From Flavivirga jejuensis (lineage in GTDB: Bacteria; Bacteroidota; Bacteroidia; Flavobacteriales; Flavobacteriaceae), in assembly GCF_030540765.1 (NCBI RefSeq), contig NZ_JAUOEL010000002.1:124001-188000 (forward strand): a DNA stretch of 64,000 bases, read 5' to 3'. Numbering within the stretch: the first letter of the stretch is position 1; every line of letters starts with the position of its first letter. The notes beneath the pieces were generated by a model, which did not search any database, had not been told where the DNA came from, and saw only the letters and a list, made by a program, of their open reading frames with translations. Shown here piece after piece: positions 1 to 9,067 of this stretch. A program made the translations under genes and the position numbers.

Positions 1-684
1 TACCTCAACATAACCTTTGCTTTTTTCTGTATCATAAGGTGGCGTCATTCGGTAAGTACGTGGCGTAATATCCTTTTTCTTTTTAGTATACAAAGTAGGG
101 GGATCTAACACACGATCGTTCTCTAAATAAGTTAATATCCCATAATTCATAGAAGCTGGAATTCCAAAAAAATAATCGAAGCCTTTTTCAATAGGACCAT
201 CGGTAAATGGTTTTGACCAATCGCGATTACCATTTTTTATATCGCCTGCAAACTCCATTTGAAGATGCCACTTACCAATCATAGCTGTATTATAGCCATT
301 ATCTCTAAGTAATGACGCAATGGTCATTCTATCTTTCTCAATCAAACATGGCCCATCTGCTTTTAAAACACCTTTTTTTAGAGATGTTCTCCAACTATAA
401 CGTCCCGTTAACAAACTGTATCTTGAAGGCGTACAAACAGCATCACTACTGTGACCATCTGTAAAAGTAAGTCCTTCGTTAACCAATCTATCTATATTAG
501 GGGTTTTAAATTTGGCTTCTGGATTAAGCGCACTTACATCTCCAGCCCCTTGATCGTCGGTATAAATAATAACAATATTGGGTTTGTTTTGTTTTACAGA
601 ACATCCTGTTATCCCATAAAAAGCAAGAAAAAAAAGGCTGATAATATTCGTTAGTCGCAACACTAATTTTAATTTAATCTTCAT
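1..684 (-). CDS. S1 family sulfatase, partial (N-terminal 228 codons)
   Basis: Reading the minus strand from an ATG at 684, an open frame runs to the window edge, so the C-terminal part is missing. The protein starts with a lipoprotein-like signal ending in Gly-Cys at residue 28. It then has PNIVIIYTDDQG, with the metal-binding Asp pair at 43-44, and CTPSR at 84-88, the site where Cys is converted to formylglycine in S1 sulfatases. The GKWHL block also follows. The ATG overlaps the stop of the upstream sulfatase gene in an ATGA, which suggests translational coupling and one transcript. It probably removes sulfate from a fucose-containing glycan outside the cytoplasm. Family assignment is firm. 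Substrate and subfamily cannot be read from the fragment. Confidence 0.9.
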   Translation of the reverse strand, partial: MKIKLKLVLRLTNIISLFFLAFYGITGCSVKQNKPNIVIIYTDDQGAGDVSALNPEAKFKTPNIDRLVNEGLTFTDGHSSDAVCTPSRYSLLTGRYSWRTSLKKGVLKADGPCLIEKDRMTIASLLRDNGYNTAMIGKWHLQMEFAGDIKNGNRDWSKPFTDGPIEKGFDYFFGIPASMNYGILTYLENDRVLDPPTLYTKKKKDITPRTYRMTPPYDTEKSKGYVEV

Positions 685-2495
685 ACTTTTTCTATATATA
701 CATAATATGCTGGATGCACCCGATCCAATTCGTCTATTAATTGAGCTTCCATATCATACTTCCCAGCTGGAATGTTTCCTTTAAATGTTACTTCATCTTG
801 CCCTTCTTTTATCTTGAATGTTTTAGAAATATTAGCGACATATAAAAAGGCTTCTTTAAAATCGGTCTTAGTACTTGCTGGCGATGTTTTATCGTACTCA
901 ATAGCTTCTTTTTGAGCAGGAAAGGTGGCATTTATAGCTAAACCGCTTTCTCGAGGAAACCTGCGAAGGCTTATACTATATTCGCCATCTTCAACAAATT
1001 CAATTTTCCATTTTCCACCAGCTTGTACACCAATAGTTGCACCATTTTGATGCCAGGAATGACTGTATTTACCAACAATCATATCGTGCGCTGAAATTCG
1101 ACTAGGGTTTTCCTTTGGCGACCCAACTTTAATGTATGCATATCTTTCATTAACCTCTTCATCTACAAACGATTTCCACCACGTCTCATAGCCAACGGCT
1201 AAACGTGCTGCAACTTCTTGATGCGCTTCTATAACATTGTTTTCTTGACCTAAATCGTTGTTTATGTTGTAAAGTTCTTTACCATCAACTAAACGCCAAT
1301 TAGCATCCATAACCGTGTACTTCTTATACTTAATCAGATTTTGCTCTCTTTGAGTATCCATGTATAAAATCCTGTTTTCCCAAGCGGCATTTTTATCGTA
1401 TAACAGTGGCTTAAGGCTTTTTCCATCAAGCGGTTTAACAGGGCTAAAATCTAAACCTAATAAATCGACAAATGTTGGTAATAAATCGTAGTGTGCAACG
1501 AGGTGGTCTATATCTTTTCCTCCTGTAAGTTTTCCATCTGGCCATCTAATATAAAGTGGTACACGATGTCCGCCTTCATATTGGCTTCCTTTTCCGCCTT
1601 TTAATCCTGCATTGTAAGTGCTACGTCCTGCTGCAGTGCCATTATCTGTTGTAAAAATGACTATGGTATTATCAGAAATACCTAAATCCTTCAATTTATC
1701 TTCCAACTTTTTAAAATTATCATCTATGTTGGTTATCATGCCATAAAACCGTCTCAACCTGGGGTTTAATGCCTCAAATTTTTCCCCTTGATACATATTA
1801 TAATATGCTTCGGGAAGGTTGTATGGCGAATGCGGTGCGTTGGTAGAAATATAACAGAAAAATGGTTTATCCTTATTCGCTTCAATAAAATTTAAAGCCC
1901 CATCAAAAAAGACATCTGTACAATACCCTTCATATTTTTCCATTGTTCCATTATGCCAGTAAGTATCATCAAAATAATCATTCCCCCAATAATCGGGTCC
2001 TTGACCTATACCGCCACCGCCATGGCGAATAACTTCATGAAAGTCTCTATCTTTTGGACGATACGGATAGTTATCACCTAAATGCCATTTTCCAAACATG
2101 GCGTTGGTATAGCCATTTTTAGCAAATATTTGAGGCAAAGTAACCTCGTCTTCAAAAAGTATGGAGCGTCCGTTTATAGTATGAAATACATTAACACGAT
2201 TGCTGTGTCTCCCAGACATTATAGAACCTCGGGTTGGCGCACAAGTAGTTGATACATGATAATTTGTAAAACGTACTGCTTCATTATAAAGCTTATCGAT
2301 ATTTGGTGTTTTAATATACGGATTACCTTCACAAGACAAATCCCCTTTACCTTGATCATCTGTAATGACAATAATGACATTTGGTTTTTGTTTGAACCTG
2401 GATTTGGATTTGAGATTAACTTGTGCCAGCAAGGAAGTAACTAGCAATAGTAGTGAGATTGAAACGAGGACTAAAAATGACTTTTTTTTCTTCAT
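681..2495 (-). CDS. Secreted S1 family sulfatase (604 aa)
   Basis: An N-terminal signal peptide (hydrophobic to about residue 25, ending LLAQ) is followed by an S1 sulfatase domain. NVIIVITDDQG carries the metal-binding Asp pair, and CAPTR at 85-89 carries the Cys expected to become formylglycine. GKWHLGDNYPYRP and TTDNGTAAG are further alkaline-phosphatase-fold motifs. The last 150 or so residues form an extra beta-rich region after the catalytic domain. The protein is closely similar along its length to the next upstream sulfatase (2554-4377), so the two look like tandem paralogues, perhaps with different sulfate-position preference. The genes are 58 bp apart and co-directional. An aerobic FGE or anaerobic maturase is required in this family but none is in the window. 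Confidence 0.93.
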   Translation of the reverse strand: MKKKKSFLVLVSISLLLLVTSLLAQVNLKSKSRFKQKPNVIIVITDDQGKGDLSCEGNPYIKTPNIDKLYNEAVRFTNYHVSTTCAPTRGSIMSGRHSNRVNVFHTINGRSILFEDEVTLPQIFAKNGYTNAMFGKWHLGDNYPYRPKDRDFHEVIRHGGGGIGQGPDYWGNDYFDDTYWHNGTMEKYEGYCTDVFFDGALNFIEANKDKPFFCYISTNAPHSPYNLPEAYYNMYQGEKFEALNPRLRRFYGMITNIDDNFKKLEDKLKDLGISDNTIVIFTTDNGTAAGRSTYNAGLKGGKGSQYEGGHRVPLYIRWPDGKLTGGKDIDHLVAHYDLLPTFVDLLGLDFSPVKPLDGKSLKPLLYDKNAAWENRILYMDTQREQNLIKYKKYTVMDANWRLVDGKELYNINNDLGQENNVIEAHQEVAARLAVGYETWWKSFVDEEVNERYAYIKVGSPKENPSRISAHDMIVGKYSHSWHQNGATIGVQAGGKWKIEFVEDGEYSISLRRFPRESGLAINATFPAQKEAIEYDKTSPASTKTDFKEAFLYVANISKTFKIKEGQDEVTFKGNIPAGKYDMEAQLIDELDRVHPAYYVYIEKV

Positions 2496-2553
2496 CTTGA
2501 TGGATATTGCAATGTTAATGATTATTAATAAAAAACCGTTCTTAAATTTTAAT

Positions 2554-4377
2554 TTATAGTTTCTCTACCGATACAAAATAAGCGCCTAATTGTTCTTTCG
2601 TATCTAAAGTAAACCACGTTTGTAGATGCGCTACTCCTGGTTCCAGGTTTACAGTAAATTCTACAAACTCTGCTTTTAGATCTACAGCACTCGATTGCTC
2701 GATATCTTGAATACTTATTTTAGCATCTTGGATATTTAAAGATTTACCTAACTTACTTGCTTTAACTGTTGTTCCTGGTATTTTTGGACTAATTGCGGCT
2801 TCTGCTCCTAATGCCAAATGCGTTTCTTCTGGCCAACGACGTAATTTTAATTTGTATTTACCGCTTTCTTCTATTTTTAATAACCAATAACCGTTATCAA
2901 TATATCCTCCTCTAATGTGTCTTTGTGACCACGGACTTATACGCTCGGTATGCCAATCGTGACAATATAATTTTACTGGATTTTCTGATTTATGCCCCAA
3001 AACGATATAAGGTTGATCTTTATAACCAGGCGAGATTTCTTCCCACCATGCATTATATGCTGTTTTCAACTCAGCCATTTTTTCAGGATGTTTTTCTGCA
3101 ATATTTATACGTTGTTCAGGGTCGGTTTTTAAATCATACAGTTCTACGCCATCAATTAAACGCCAGTTTGCCTGCATTAAAGCTGTTCTTTTCCAAGGTT
3201 CTGGATGTTCTGTACGTTGTGAATTTGTAATGACTATTCTATCTTCAAACCCTTTGGTATCATTTTCTATTAATGGCACTAAACTTTGACCATCAAATTT
3301 TAAATCTTCTTTTACATTTAAATTACAAAGTTCTACTAAGGTTGGAAAAACATCGTAATGTGCTGTTAATTGGTTTATATCTTTACCTATAGTAATATTA
3401 CCATTTTTCCAGTGAATAAATAATGGCACCCTATGGCCACCTTCATACTTACTGGCTTTAATACCTCGCATTCCTGCGTTATTACCACTTGCTATAAAAC
3501 CATCTAATCGATCGCCTCCTTTTTCTATTTTTGCTCCTGCTGCAGTACCATTATCGGTAGTAAAAATAATGATGGTATTATCTAGTTGGTTACTTGTTTT
3601 TAAATAATCTATTAGCTTTCCTATATTTTCATCAACATTGGTTAGCATACCGTAAAAAGCAGGATTTGGAATGTTTTTATTATTCTCGTAAGGTTTTGAA
3701 TATTTTTCATCAACAAAATAAGGGGCATGTGCTGCATTGGTTGATAGGTAGCAAAAAAAAGGTTTGTCTTTACTTGACTCTATATAATTGATGGCATTTG
3801 AAAACCAAACATCGGTACAGTAGCCTTTATATTTTTTTAATTTTCCATTATGTACATAGGTATCATCAAAATAATCATTATCAAAATAATCCATAGTTTG
3901 TCCAATACCACCACCATTGTGCACCAGTACTTCTTCAAAACCTTTATCTTCTGGACGAAACGGGTAATTATCCCCTAAATGCCATTTTCCAAAAATAGAG
4001 GTGCTATAACCATTCTCTTTAAATACTTGTGCCATAGTAATTTCTCTATCCAGAATTAAAGAGCGTCCATTTACGGTGTGCCAAACCCCTGTTCTGTTAG
4101 AATGGTGTCCTGTAAGCATAGCTGCCCTTGTTGGTGCGCAAGTTGGACTAACGTGGTAGTCGGTGAATCGGGCACTAATATCGTGTAAAGCGTCAATATT
4201 GGGGGTTTTAATATATTTATTTCCTAAACTTGCTATATCTCCATATCCTTGATCATCTACCATTATTATTACAACATTAGGTTTCTTAGTTTCTTTTATC
4301 TTTTCTTCAGATTTACAAGACAGACTAAAAAACAATACGCCTAATATTATTACAATACCCCCTTTTCTTTTTTTCAT
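2554..4377 (-). CDS. S1 family sulfatase, lipoprotein type (607 aa)
   Basis: The start gives a lipoprotein signal (LFFSLSCKSEE, Cys at 21), so the enzyme is probably membrane-anchored. The S1 sulfatase domain shows PNVVIIMVDDQGYGD, CAPTR at 80-84 with the formylglycine Cys, GKWHLGDNYPFRP and TTDNGTAAG. A C-terminal extension of about 150 residues matches that of the downstream paralogue. It is the first gene of the three-sulfatase unit at the left end. A 21-bp-spaced direct repeat of the kind proposed here as the HTCS operator lies 106 bp upstream. The function is sulfate removal from an extracellular or periplasmic oligosaccharide. The position and sugar are unknown. Confidence 0.93.
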   Translation of the reverse strand: MKKRKGGIVIILGVLFFSLSCKSEEKIKETKKPNVVIIMVDDQGYGDIASLGNKYIKTPNIDALHDISARFTDYHVSPTCAPTRAAMLTGHHSNRTGVWHTVNGRSLILDREITMAQVFKENGYSTSIFGKWHLGDNYPFRPEDKGFEEVLVHNGGGIGQTMDYFDNDYFDDTYVHNGKLKKYKGYCTDVWFSNAINYIESSKDKPFFCYLSTNAAHAPYFVDEKYSKPYENNKNIPNPAFYGMLTNVDENIGKLIDYLKTSNQLDNTIIIFTTDNGTAAGAKIEKGGDRLDGFIASGNNAGMRGIKASKYEGGHRVPLFIHWKNGNITIGKDINQLTAHYDVFPTLVELCNLNVKEDLKFDGQSLVPLIENDTKGFEDRIVITNSQRTEHPEPWKRTALMQANWRLIDGVELYDLKTDPEQRINIAEKHPEKMAELKTAYNAWWEEISPGYKDQPYIVLGHKSENPVKLYCHDWHTERISPWSQRHIRGGYIDNGYWLLKIEESGKYKLKLRRWPEETHLALGAEAAISPKIPGTTVKASKLGKSLNIQDAKISIQDIEQSSAVDLKAEFVEFTVNLEPGVAHLQTWFTLDTKEQLGAYFVSVEKL

Positions 4378-4482
4378 AAAATTTAATTTTAACCTAAAAA
4401 CTGTTTAACCAATCTTTCTGGTTTCTCTTTTTTTTTAAATAGACTTTTAAAATATAAAAATATTTTATCAATAGGTATATTG

Positions 4483-4516
4483 ATATAAATTATAGTTCAA
4501 ATAATATAAAATTATA
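4483..4516. promoter_or_regulatory. Candidate HTCS operator, site 4 (21-bp direct repeat)
   Basis: Two half-sites, ATATAAATTATAG (4483) and ATATAAAATTATA (4504), start exactly 21 bp apart, about 106 bp upstream of the sulfatase start at 4377. Similarly spaced pairs occur upstream of the genes starting at 12718, 17684, 34964 and 36727. A two-turn spacing fits an AraC-type dimer. A short TAAAAACTGTTTAA at 4395-4408, resembling an end of repeat R2, lies between the site and the gene. The motif is AT-rich, so this copy alone would be weak. Confidence 0.4.
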
Positions 4517-4582
4517 TGCTTAAATAAAGAATTTACCAAAACCAAGAATCCTTTTCTTACAGTATATCTAAACTTATTAAAT

Positions 4583-4784
4583 AAAAAAATTCTTGAAACT
4601 GACTATCCCCGAGGCAAGCCATAGGGGTATTTCGCCAGTTTCATTTTGCCTTTATAGAGGCAAAAATCGAATTTTGTTATTTTTGCCTCACCCAGAACTG
4701 CCTTTTTTTGCAGTTCTGACCTCTCCAAAGGAGAGGTTAATTGGAAACCCCGACCCAAGGATCGGAGAATTTTTAGATTAAAGA
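4583..4784. repeat. Structured repeat R1, copy A (about 200 bp)
   Basis: First of four near-complete copies (others near 13034, 31912 and 45444). The ends pair with each other (AAAAATTCT at 4585 with AGAATTTTT at 4766). Inside lie GAAACTG/CAGTTTC, CCCC/GGGG, TTTTGCCT/AGGCAAAA, CAGAACTGC/GCAGTTCTG, ACCTCTCC/GGAGAGGT and CCGACCC/GGATCGG (one mismatch here). It occupies the gap between the beta-helix gene (ending 4864) and the sulfatase gene at 4377. The open frame inside it is a by-product of the repeat and also appears in copy D. It could be a non-autonomous mobile element, a folded RNA or a terminator. Confidence 0.85.
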
Positions 4785-4863
4785 AGGGGTATCTTTTTTT
4801 ATGACGCGTTTAGTCTTTGGTTGTTTTACTATTATACCATGCATAACTGTGTCGTATTATAAT

Positions 4864-6321
4864 TTATTTTTTTGCTGAAATTGATTTATAAATCACATGG
4901 TTTTTAGTTCCTAAATCGGTTACCTCCCCTTTAGATTCTCCTACAATATTTGAACTCTTTAATGATAGATACAGGGGATAATTGGTAAGATTATCTAACT
5001 GAAAATTCGATGCTTTAAAATCATTTTGGTGTGGAAAGTTCCCATTTAAATGACGTATACTATTTTTATCGCCTCCAACTTTAATTGTTAATCCCTTATT
5101 AACAACTTCATCTGTACTGCGTAAAGTAATTTTATGACTATGTCCTCCAATATAAGCAACACTTCCAGAACCATTATAATATGGGGAGCTTGCTGGTATA
5201 ATAGTAATATCGGCGTTATAATTTTTATCCTTTTCGTAGGTCGTTGAATATACAGGACCGTAGGCACAATCTGCACTGCAATTCACCACATCGCCCGACC
5301 CCAAAGAATAGCCATTTTCACAACCTATGACAGTACAACCCTCTACATATTTTTTTCCAGTGGCATGTGCTAAGGTTACCCCTGTTCTCATATACTTAAT
5401 AGTACAATTTAGTACTGTTGGGTTTGAAGTGCCTCGTTTATAAGATTTCCCATCAATAATAGTTTCTCCTTTATTGTACGCACGAATACCAGCTTCTCCA
5501 GTACTTAACATATAACCTGCTGGAAGCTTATATCCCCAAACAGTCATAAATTCAACATCATAAGCAGGCCCTGAGGTTTCCGCAAGCATATCGTCTGTTT
5601 TACGCACCTCGCCCTCTACATTACAACCTTCTATAAGTGGATTATTAGCTGCTTGCATAAAAATACAATGCCCATAGGTTCTATGAATAAACGTTGTATT
5701 TTTTAGATGATTGGATTCTCCACGGATTAAACAGGCGCTGTGTTTTTTATGACGAATAACGGCTTTGCCTCCTTTACCAAAAGCATCTCCATATCCATAA
5801 GGATAAGACCCTTTGCTAGTTACATGAAACCCTTCTATCCTATTGTGCTTTCCATCCATACAAATATTTAATGCGCCTACTTTTGGACGATCATATACTG
5901 AACCAACATCTATTAAGGTTAAGTTTTTAAGGACATTATTATTCCCAATGACTTGAATCTCGTTAACTCGAAATTTTCCGTAGGACTGAAATACGGCTGT
6001 TTCAACATTAATGGTTACACCAGTAAAATCGTAGGTACTATGGTTGCCTTCAAAAAGGAATAACACTTTGCATGTTCTTCCAACATGAGATTCCTTTGGA
6101 TATAATCCATTTGCTACATCGGAAGCCGTTATAGAATATACGCCTGGGGCTAACTTAACCTCAACGTGATCATCGTCCAAATATGGGAGCAATTCGCTTA
6201 AGGAATTTACCGTTATTTGAGCGTATGATTTTAAACTCATTGAAATGAAAATTCCAACGACTAGTAAACAGGATTTATAACTTAAATTCTTTAGATTTTT
6301 AGCTCTTAATTTTGTGTTCAT
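4864..6321 (-). CDS. Secreted right-handed beta-helix protein, candidate polysaccharide lyase
   Basis: The frame opens at 6351, but an internal ATG at 6321 starts directly before a good signal peptide (ending LKSYAQ), so I use 6321, giving 485 residues. After the signal come TVNSLSELLPYLDDD and LAPGVYSI, typical openings of pectate-lyase or chondroitinase-B-like right-handed parallel beta-helices. The rest is a ladder of short strand repeats (NVLKNLTLID, NRIEGFHVTS, NHLKNTTFIH, PLIEGCNVEG, PTVLNCTIKYM). No family-specific catalytic set could be assigned. The gene lies between a GH95 gene and a sulfatase gene in the enzyme cluster. A lyase acting on uronic acid linkages, or a fucosidase-like hydrolase on the same fold, are both possible. 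Confidence 0.85.
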   Translation of the reverse strand: MNTKLRAKNLKNLSYKSCLLVVGIFISMSLKSYAQITVNSLSELLPYLDDDHVEVKLAPGVYSITASDVANGLYPKESHVGRTCKVLFLFEGNHSTYDFTGVTINVETAVFQSYGKFRVNEIQVIGNNNVLKNLTLIDVGSVYDRPKVGALNICMDGKHNRIEGFHVTSKGSYPYGYGDAFGKGGKAVIRHKKHSACLIRGESNHLKNTTFIHRTYGHCIFMQAANNPLIEGCNVEGEVRKTDDMLAETSGPAYDVEFMTVWGYKLPAGYMLSTGEAGIRAYNKGETIIDGKSYKRGTSNPTVLNCTIKYMRTGVTLAHATGKKYVEGCTVIGCENGYSLGSGDVVNCSADCAYGPVYSTTYEKDKNYNADITIIPASSPYYNGSGSVAYIGGHSHKITLRSTDEVVNKGLTIKVGGDKNSIRHLNGNFPHQNDFKASNFQLDNLTNYPLYLSLKSSNIVGESKGEVTDLGTKNHVIYKSISAKK

Positions 6322-6459
6322 TTTATTATAATATAGATAAGGTGACATCATTAATTTTAATTCATTGATACTTTCTACTCTAAAATAGCTATGGGCTATT
6401 AATTGCCCCCTTAAGCCAATAAATTTACGTGCTCTAACTTCAAACTCTTTTTCATATCC

Positions 6460-8961
6460 TTAATTTTTAATTAGAACAATTTCTTGTCCAGGTTTTGTTG
6501 GAATATCATACAGATACGTTGGTTTTAATACCATGTTATTTAATGTAGCCGATTTAGAAATTAGCGGCTTCTTAATTTTAGGGGTTTGATAAAATGGATT
6601 TTCATTTACCCCCGAAGCTAAAGTAATATTAGTTTTATCGGCATATACTAATTCATTATAGGCACGCACACGACAATTGCCTCCTAACGTGGATTTTATA
6701 ACTACTTTTACAATTGCTCCATGCTCCCACTCCATAGCTGTAACTTCAAACCCTCCTCTTGCTCTTAAACCTGTTACATTACCATCTTTCCAAACATCTG
6801 GAAGTGCTGGGATTAAATGAATAGCAGCATCATGACTTTGCATTAACATTTCGGTTAACCCCGAAGTAAACCCGAAATTCCCATCAATTTGAAATGGTGG
6901 ATGTGCATCTAGCATATTTGCATAAGTCCCTCCTCCTTTTGGGGAATCTGGTCTGCCTACTAATTTGATTTGATCTCCCATAAGTTTGTATGCATGATTT
7001 CCATCAAGTAAACGCGCCCAAAGATTAATTTTCCAATTCATAGACCAGCCCGTTGATGGATCACCTCTTTGAATTAATGTATTTTTAGCTCCTTGAAATA
7101 ACTCAGGATGTCTGTAAGGTGATATTAGGTTTGAAGGGTATAACCCGTATAAATGGGATACATGACGGTGCTTGTCTTCGGGATCGTCCCAATCTTCTAT
7201 CCATTCCTGAACTTGATTGTATCGCCCAATTTGCATGGGTGGAAGTTTAGATAATGTGTGTGTTATTTTTTGAATCCATTTAGAATCTACATGTAATAAT
7301 TTAGCTGCTTGAATTGTTTTGGTTAACATATCAAATACTAACTGATTATCCATAGTAGTACCAGCCGCTATATTGACATTTTTCGGATGTCCTTTTGGAC
7401 CATGTTCAGGAGATATTGATGGCGAAATAATTAACCAACCAGTTTCTGGATCTTCAGTTAAAAAACTTAAACAAAACTCCGCAGCCCCTTTCATAGCTGG
7501 GTATACAGATTTTAAATAATCCAAATCACCATTAAACATGAATTTTTCCCATAAGTGTTGACTTAACCATGTGCCTCCTGTTGGCCACATTCCCCATGTA
7601 GCTCCATCTACGGGACCACAAATTCTCCAAAGGTCTGTATTGTGATGTGTTACCCAACCATCGGCACCATACATAACCTTTGCCGTTTCTTTACCAGCAA
7701 CCGAAAGGTCTTTTACCATTTGAATAAGTGGTTCGTGCATTTCGGATAAATTGGTTACCTCGGCCGGCCAATAATTCATTTGTGTATTAATATTTACGGT
7801 ATAAGCACTTTTCCATGGTGGTGTTAATTGATTACACCATAACCCTTGCAAATTAGCTGGTTGTCCTCCTGGCTGAGATGAAGAAATTAGCAAATATCTA
7901 CCAAACTGAAAATACAGAGCCGCCAAAGAAGGATCGTATCCTTGGCTAAACTCTTTTATTCTAATATCTGTTGTTTTTTTAACGGCATCTGTTTTACCTA
8001 AATTAAGTGTCACTCTTTTAAAGTATTTTTGATATAAGGCTGAATGATTACTCAGTAGTTGTTTATAATTTTTCTTTTCTGCCTTCGTAATATAATCAGC
8101 AGCCCTTTTGTGAGGATCGGCACTAACATCTTTGTAATTCACAAAATTAGTAGCTATAGCTATATAAAGAATAACACTGTTTGCTTTAGAAACAACTAGC
8201 TGGTTATTCTCTGAAGTTAATGTTCCGCCTTTTGGTACAATCTTTAATCTTGATTCGAACTTAACCTGCCCTTTTGTTGGAGGGTTATTTCCAGAAACCC
8301 TTTTACCTTTTCTATCGCTACTAAGACCTATCATTTTTAAAATAGTCTCGTTTTCTACAGAAACAGTAACCTTAGAAGGAGCTGGACGATCCATACTTGC
8401 AGAAAAACTAATAACTCCTTTTTTATTAGCTGTTAATTTTATGACTATAACCTCATCTGAAAAAGAAGTGAAAACTTCTCGTTTATACGCTACGCCGTCA
8501 ACAGTATACATCGTTCTATTCACGGCGTTTTCAAGATCCAATTCACGATGATAATTTGAGAAATTTTCATGCCCCACAAAATTCAATCTTAAATTCCCCA
8601 CAGTTTCATAAGGCATGCCATGAGATTTTTTTGAAATAAATGCATCTCCTGCCAAACGGTGCGCTTCACTATACTTCTTATCAAATATTAGGGTTCTAAT
8701 TTCTGATAAGGCATCCTTAGCCATGGGATTATCATTTCTATGTGGCCCACCCGCCCAAAGTGTATTTTCATTTAACTGAATATTTTCATCTGCTGGGTTT
8801 CCAAAAACCATGGCACCTAAGCGACCATTCCCTAGAGGAAGTGCTTCATTCCAATTTGCTGCAGGAGCATGATACCAAAGTTTTAAATCTGTTTCGTGCT
8901 TTTGTCCAAAAGCATTACATACAGTAAAAAAAACGGTTATAAGAGCAACTATTTTATTCAT
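6460..8961 (-). CDS. GH95 family alpha-L-fucosidase (833 aa)
   Basis: A signal peptide (ending CNAFGQ) precedes a classical GH95 architecture. The N-terminal beta-sandwich begins with LWYHAPAANWNEALPLGNGRLGAMV and QLNENTLWAGGP, both hallmarks of the family. The central (alpha/alpha)6 barrel carries QGLWCNQLTPPW and NINTQMNYWPAE at about residues 385-405; the Asn residues in that block help activate water in characterised members. MDNQLVFDM, GDPSTGWSMNWKINLWARL and HPPFQIDGNFG follow. GH95 enzymes invert the anomeric configuration and usually cut alpha-1,2-linked L-fucose, with some acting on L-galactose. Fucose released here would feed the pathway at 42-53 kb. The gene is co-directional with the GH67-like gene 106 bp upstream. 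Confidence 0.95.
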   Translation of the reverse strand: MNKIVALITVFFTVCNAFGQKHETDLKLWYHAPAANWNEALPLGNGRLGAMVFGNPADENIQLNENTLWAGGPHRNDNPMAKDALSEIRTLIFDKKYSEAHRLAGDAFISKKSHGMPYETVGNLRLNFVGHENFSNYHRELDLENAVNRTMYTVDGVAYKREVFTSFSDEVIVIKLTANKKGVISFSASMDRPAPSKVTVSVENETILKMIGLSSDRKGKRVSGNNPPTKGQVKFESRLKIVPKGGTLTSENNQLVVSKANSVILYIAIATNFVNYKDVSADPHKRAADYITKAEKKNYKQLLSNHSALYQKYFKRVTLNLGKTDAVKKTTDIRIKEFSQGYDPSLAALYFQFGRYLLISSSQPGGQPANLQGLWCNQLTPPWKSAYTVNINTQMNYWPAEVTNLSEMHEPLIQMVKDLSVAGKETAKVMYGADGWVTHHNTDLWRICGPVDGATWGMWPTGGTWLSQHLWEKFMFNGDLDYLKSVYPAMKGAAEFCLSFLTEDPETGWLIISPSISPEHGPKGHPKNVNIAAGTTMDNQLVFDMLTKTIQAAKLLHVDSKWIQKITHTLSKLPPMQIGRYNQVQEWIEDWDDPEDKHRHVSHLYGLYPSNLISPYRHPELFQGAKNTLIQRGDPSTGWSMNWKINLWARLLDGNHAYKLMGDQIKLVGRPDSPKGGGTYANMLDAHPPFQIDGNFGFTSGLTEMLMQSHDAAIHLIPALPDVWKDGNVTGLRARGGFEVTAMEWEHGAIVKVVIKSTLGGNCRVRAYNELVYADKTNITLASGVNENPFYQTPKIKKPLISKSATLNNMVLKPTYLYDIPTKPGQEIVLIKN

Positions 8962-9067
8962 TATTATTAAAATATAAGAGTGTATCTAATTTTGTCGTTC
9001 CTTCATACCCCAATGATAAAGTGAACCATGTTGTAAAAAGACATATAAACAGATCTTTATTTTCCAT

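Noticed and set aside
4593-4781. Open reading frame of 62 codons, with a near-identical peptide at 45270-45581
   Set aside because: It runs through repeat R1; the shared peptide follows from repeat identity, and copies B and C do not keep the frame.
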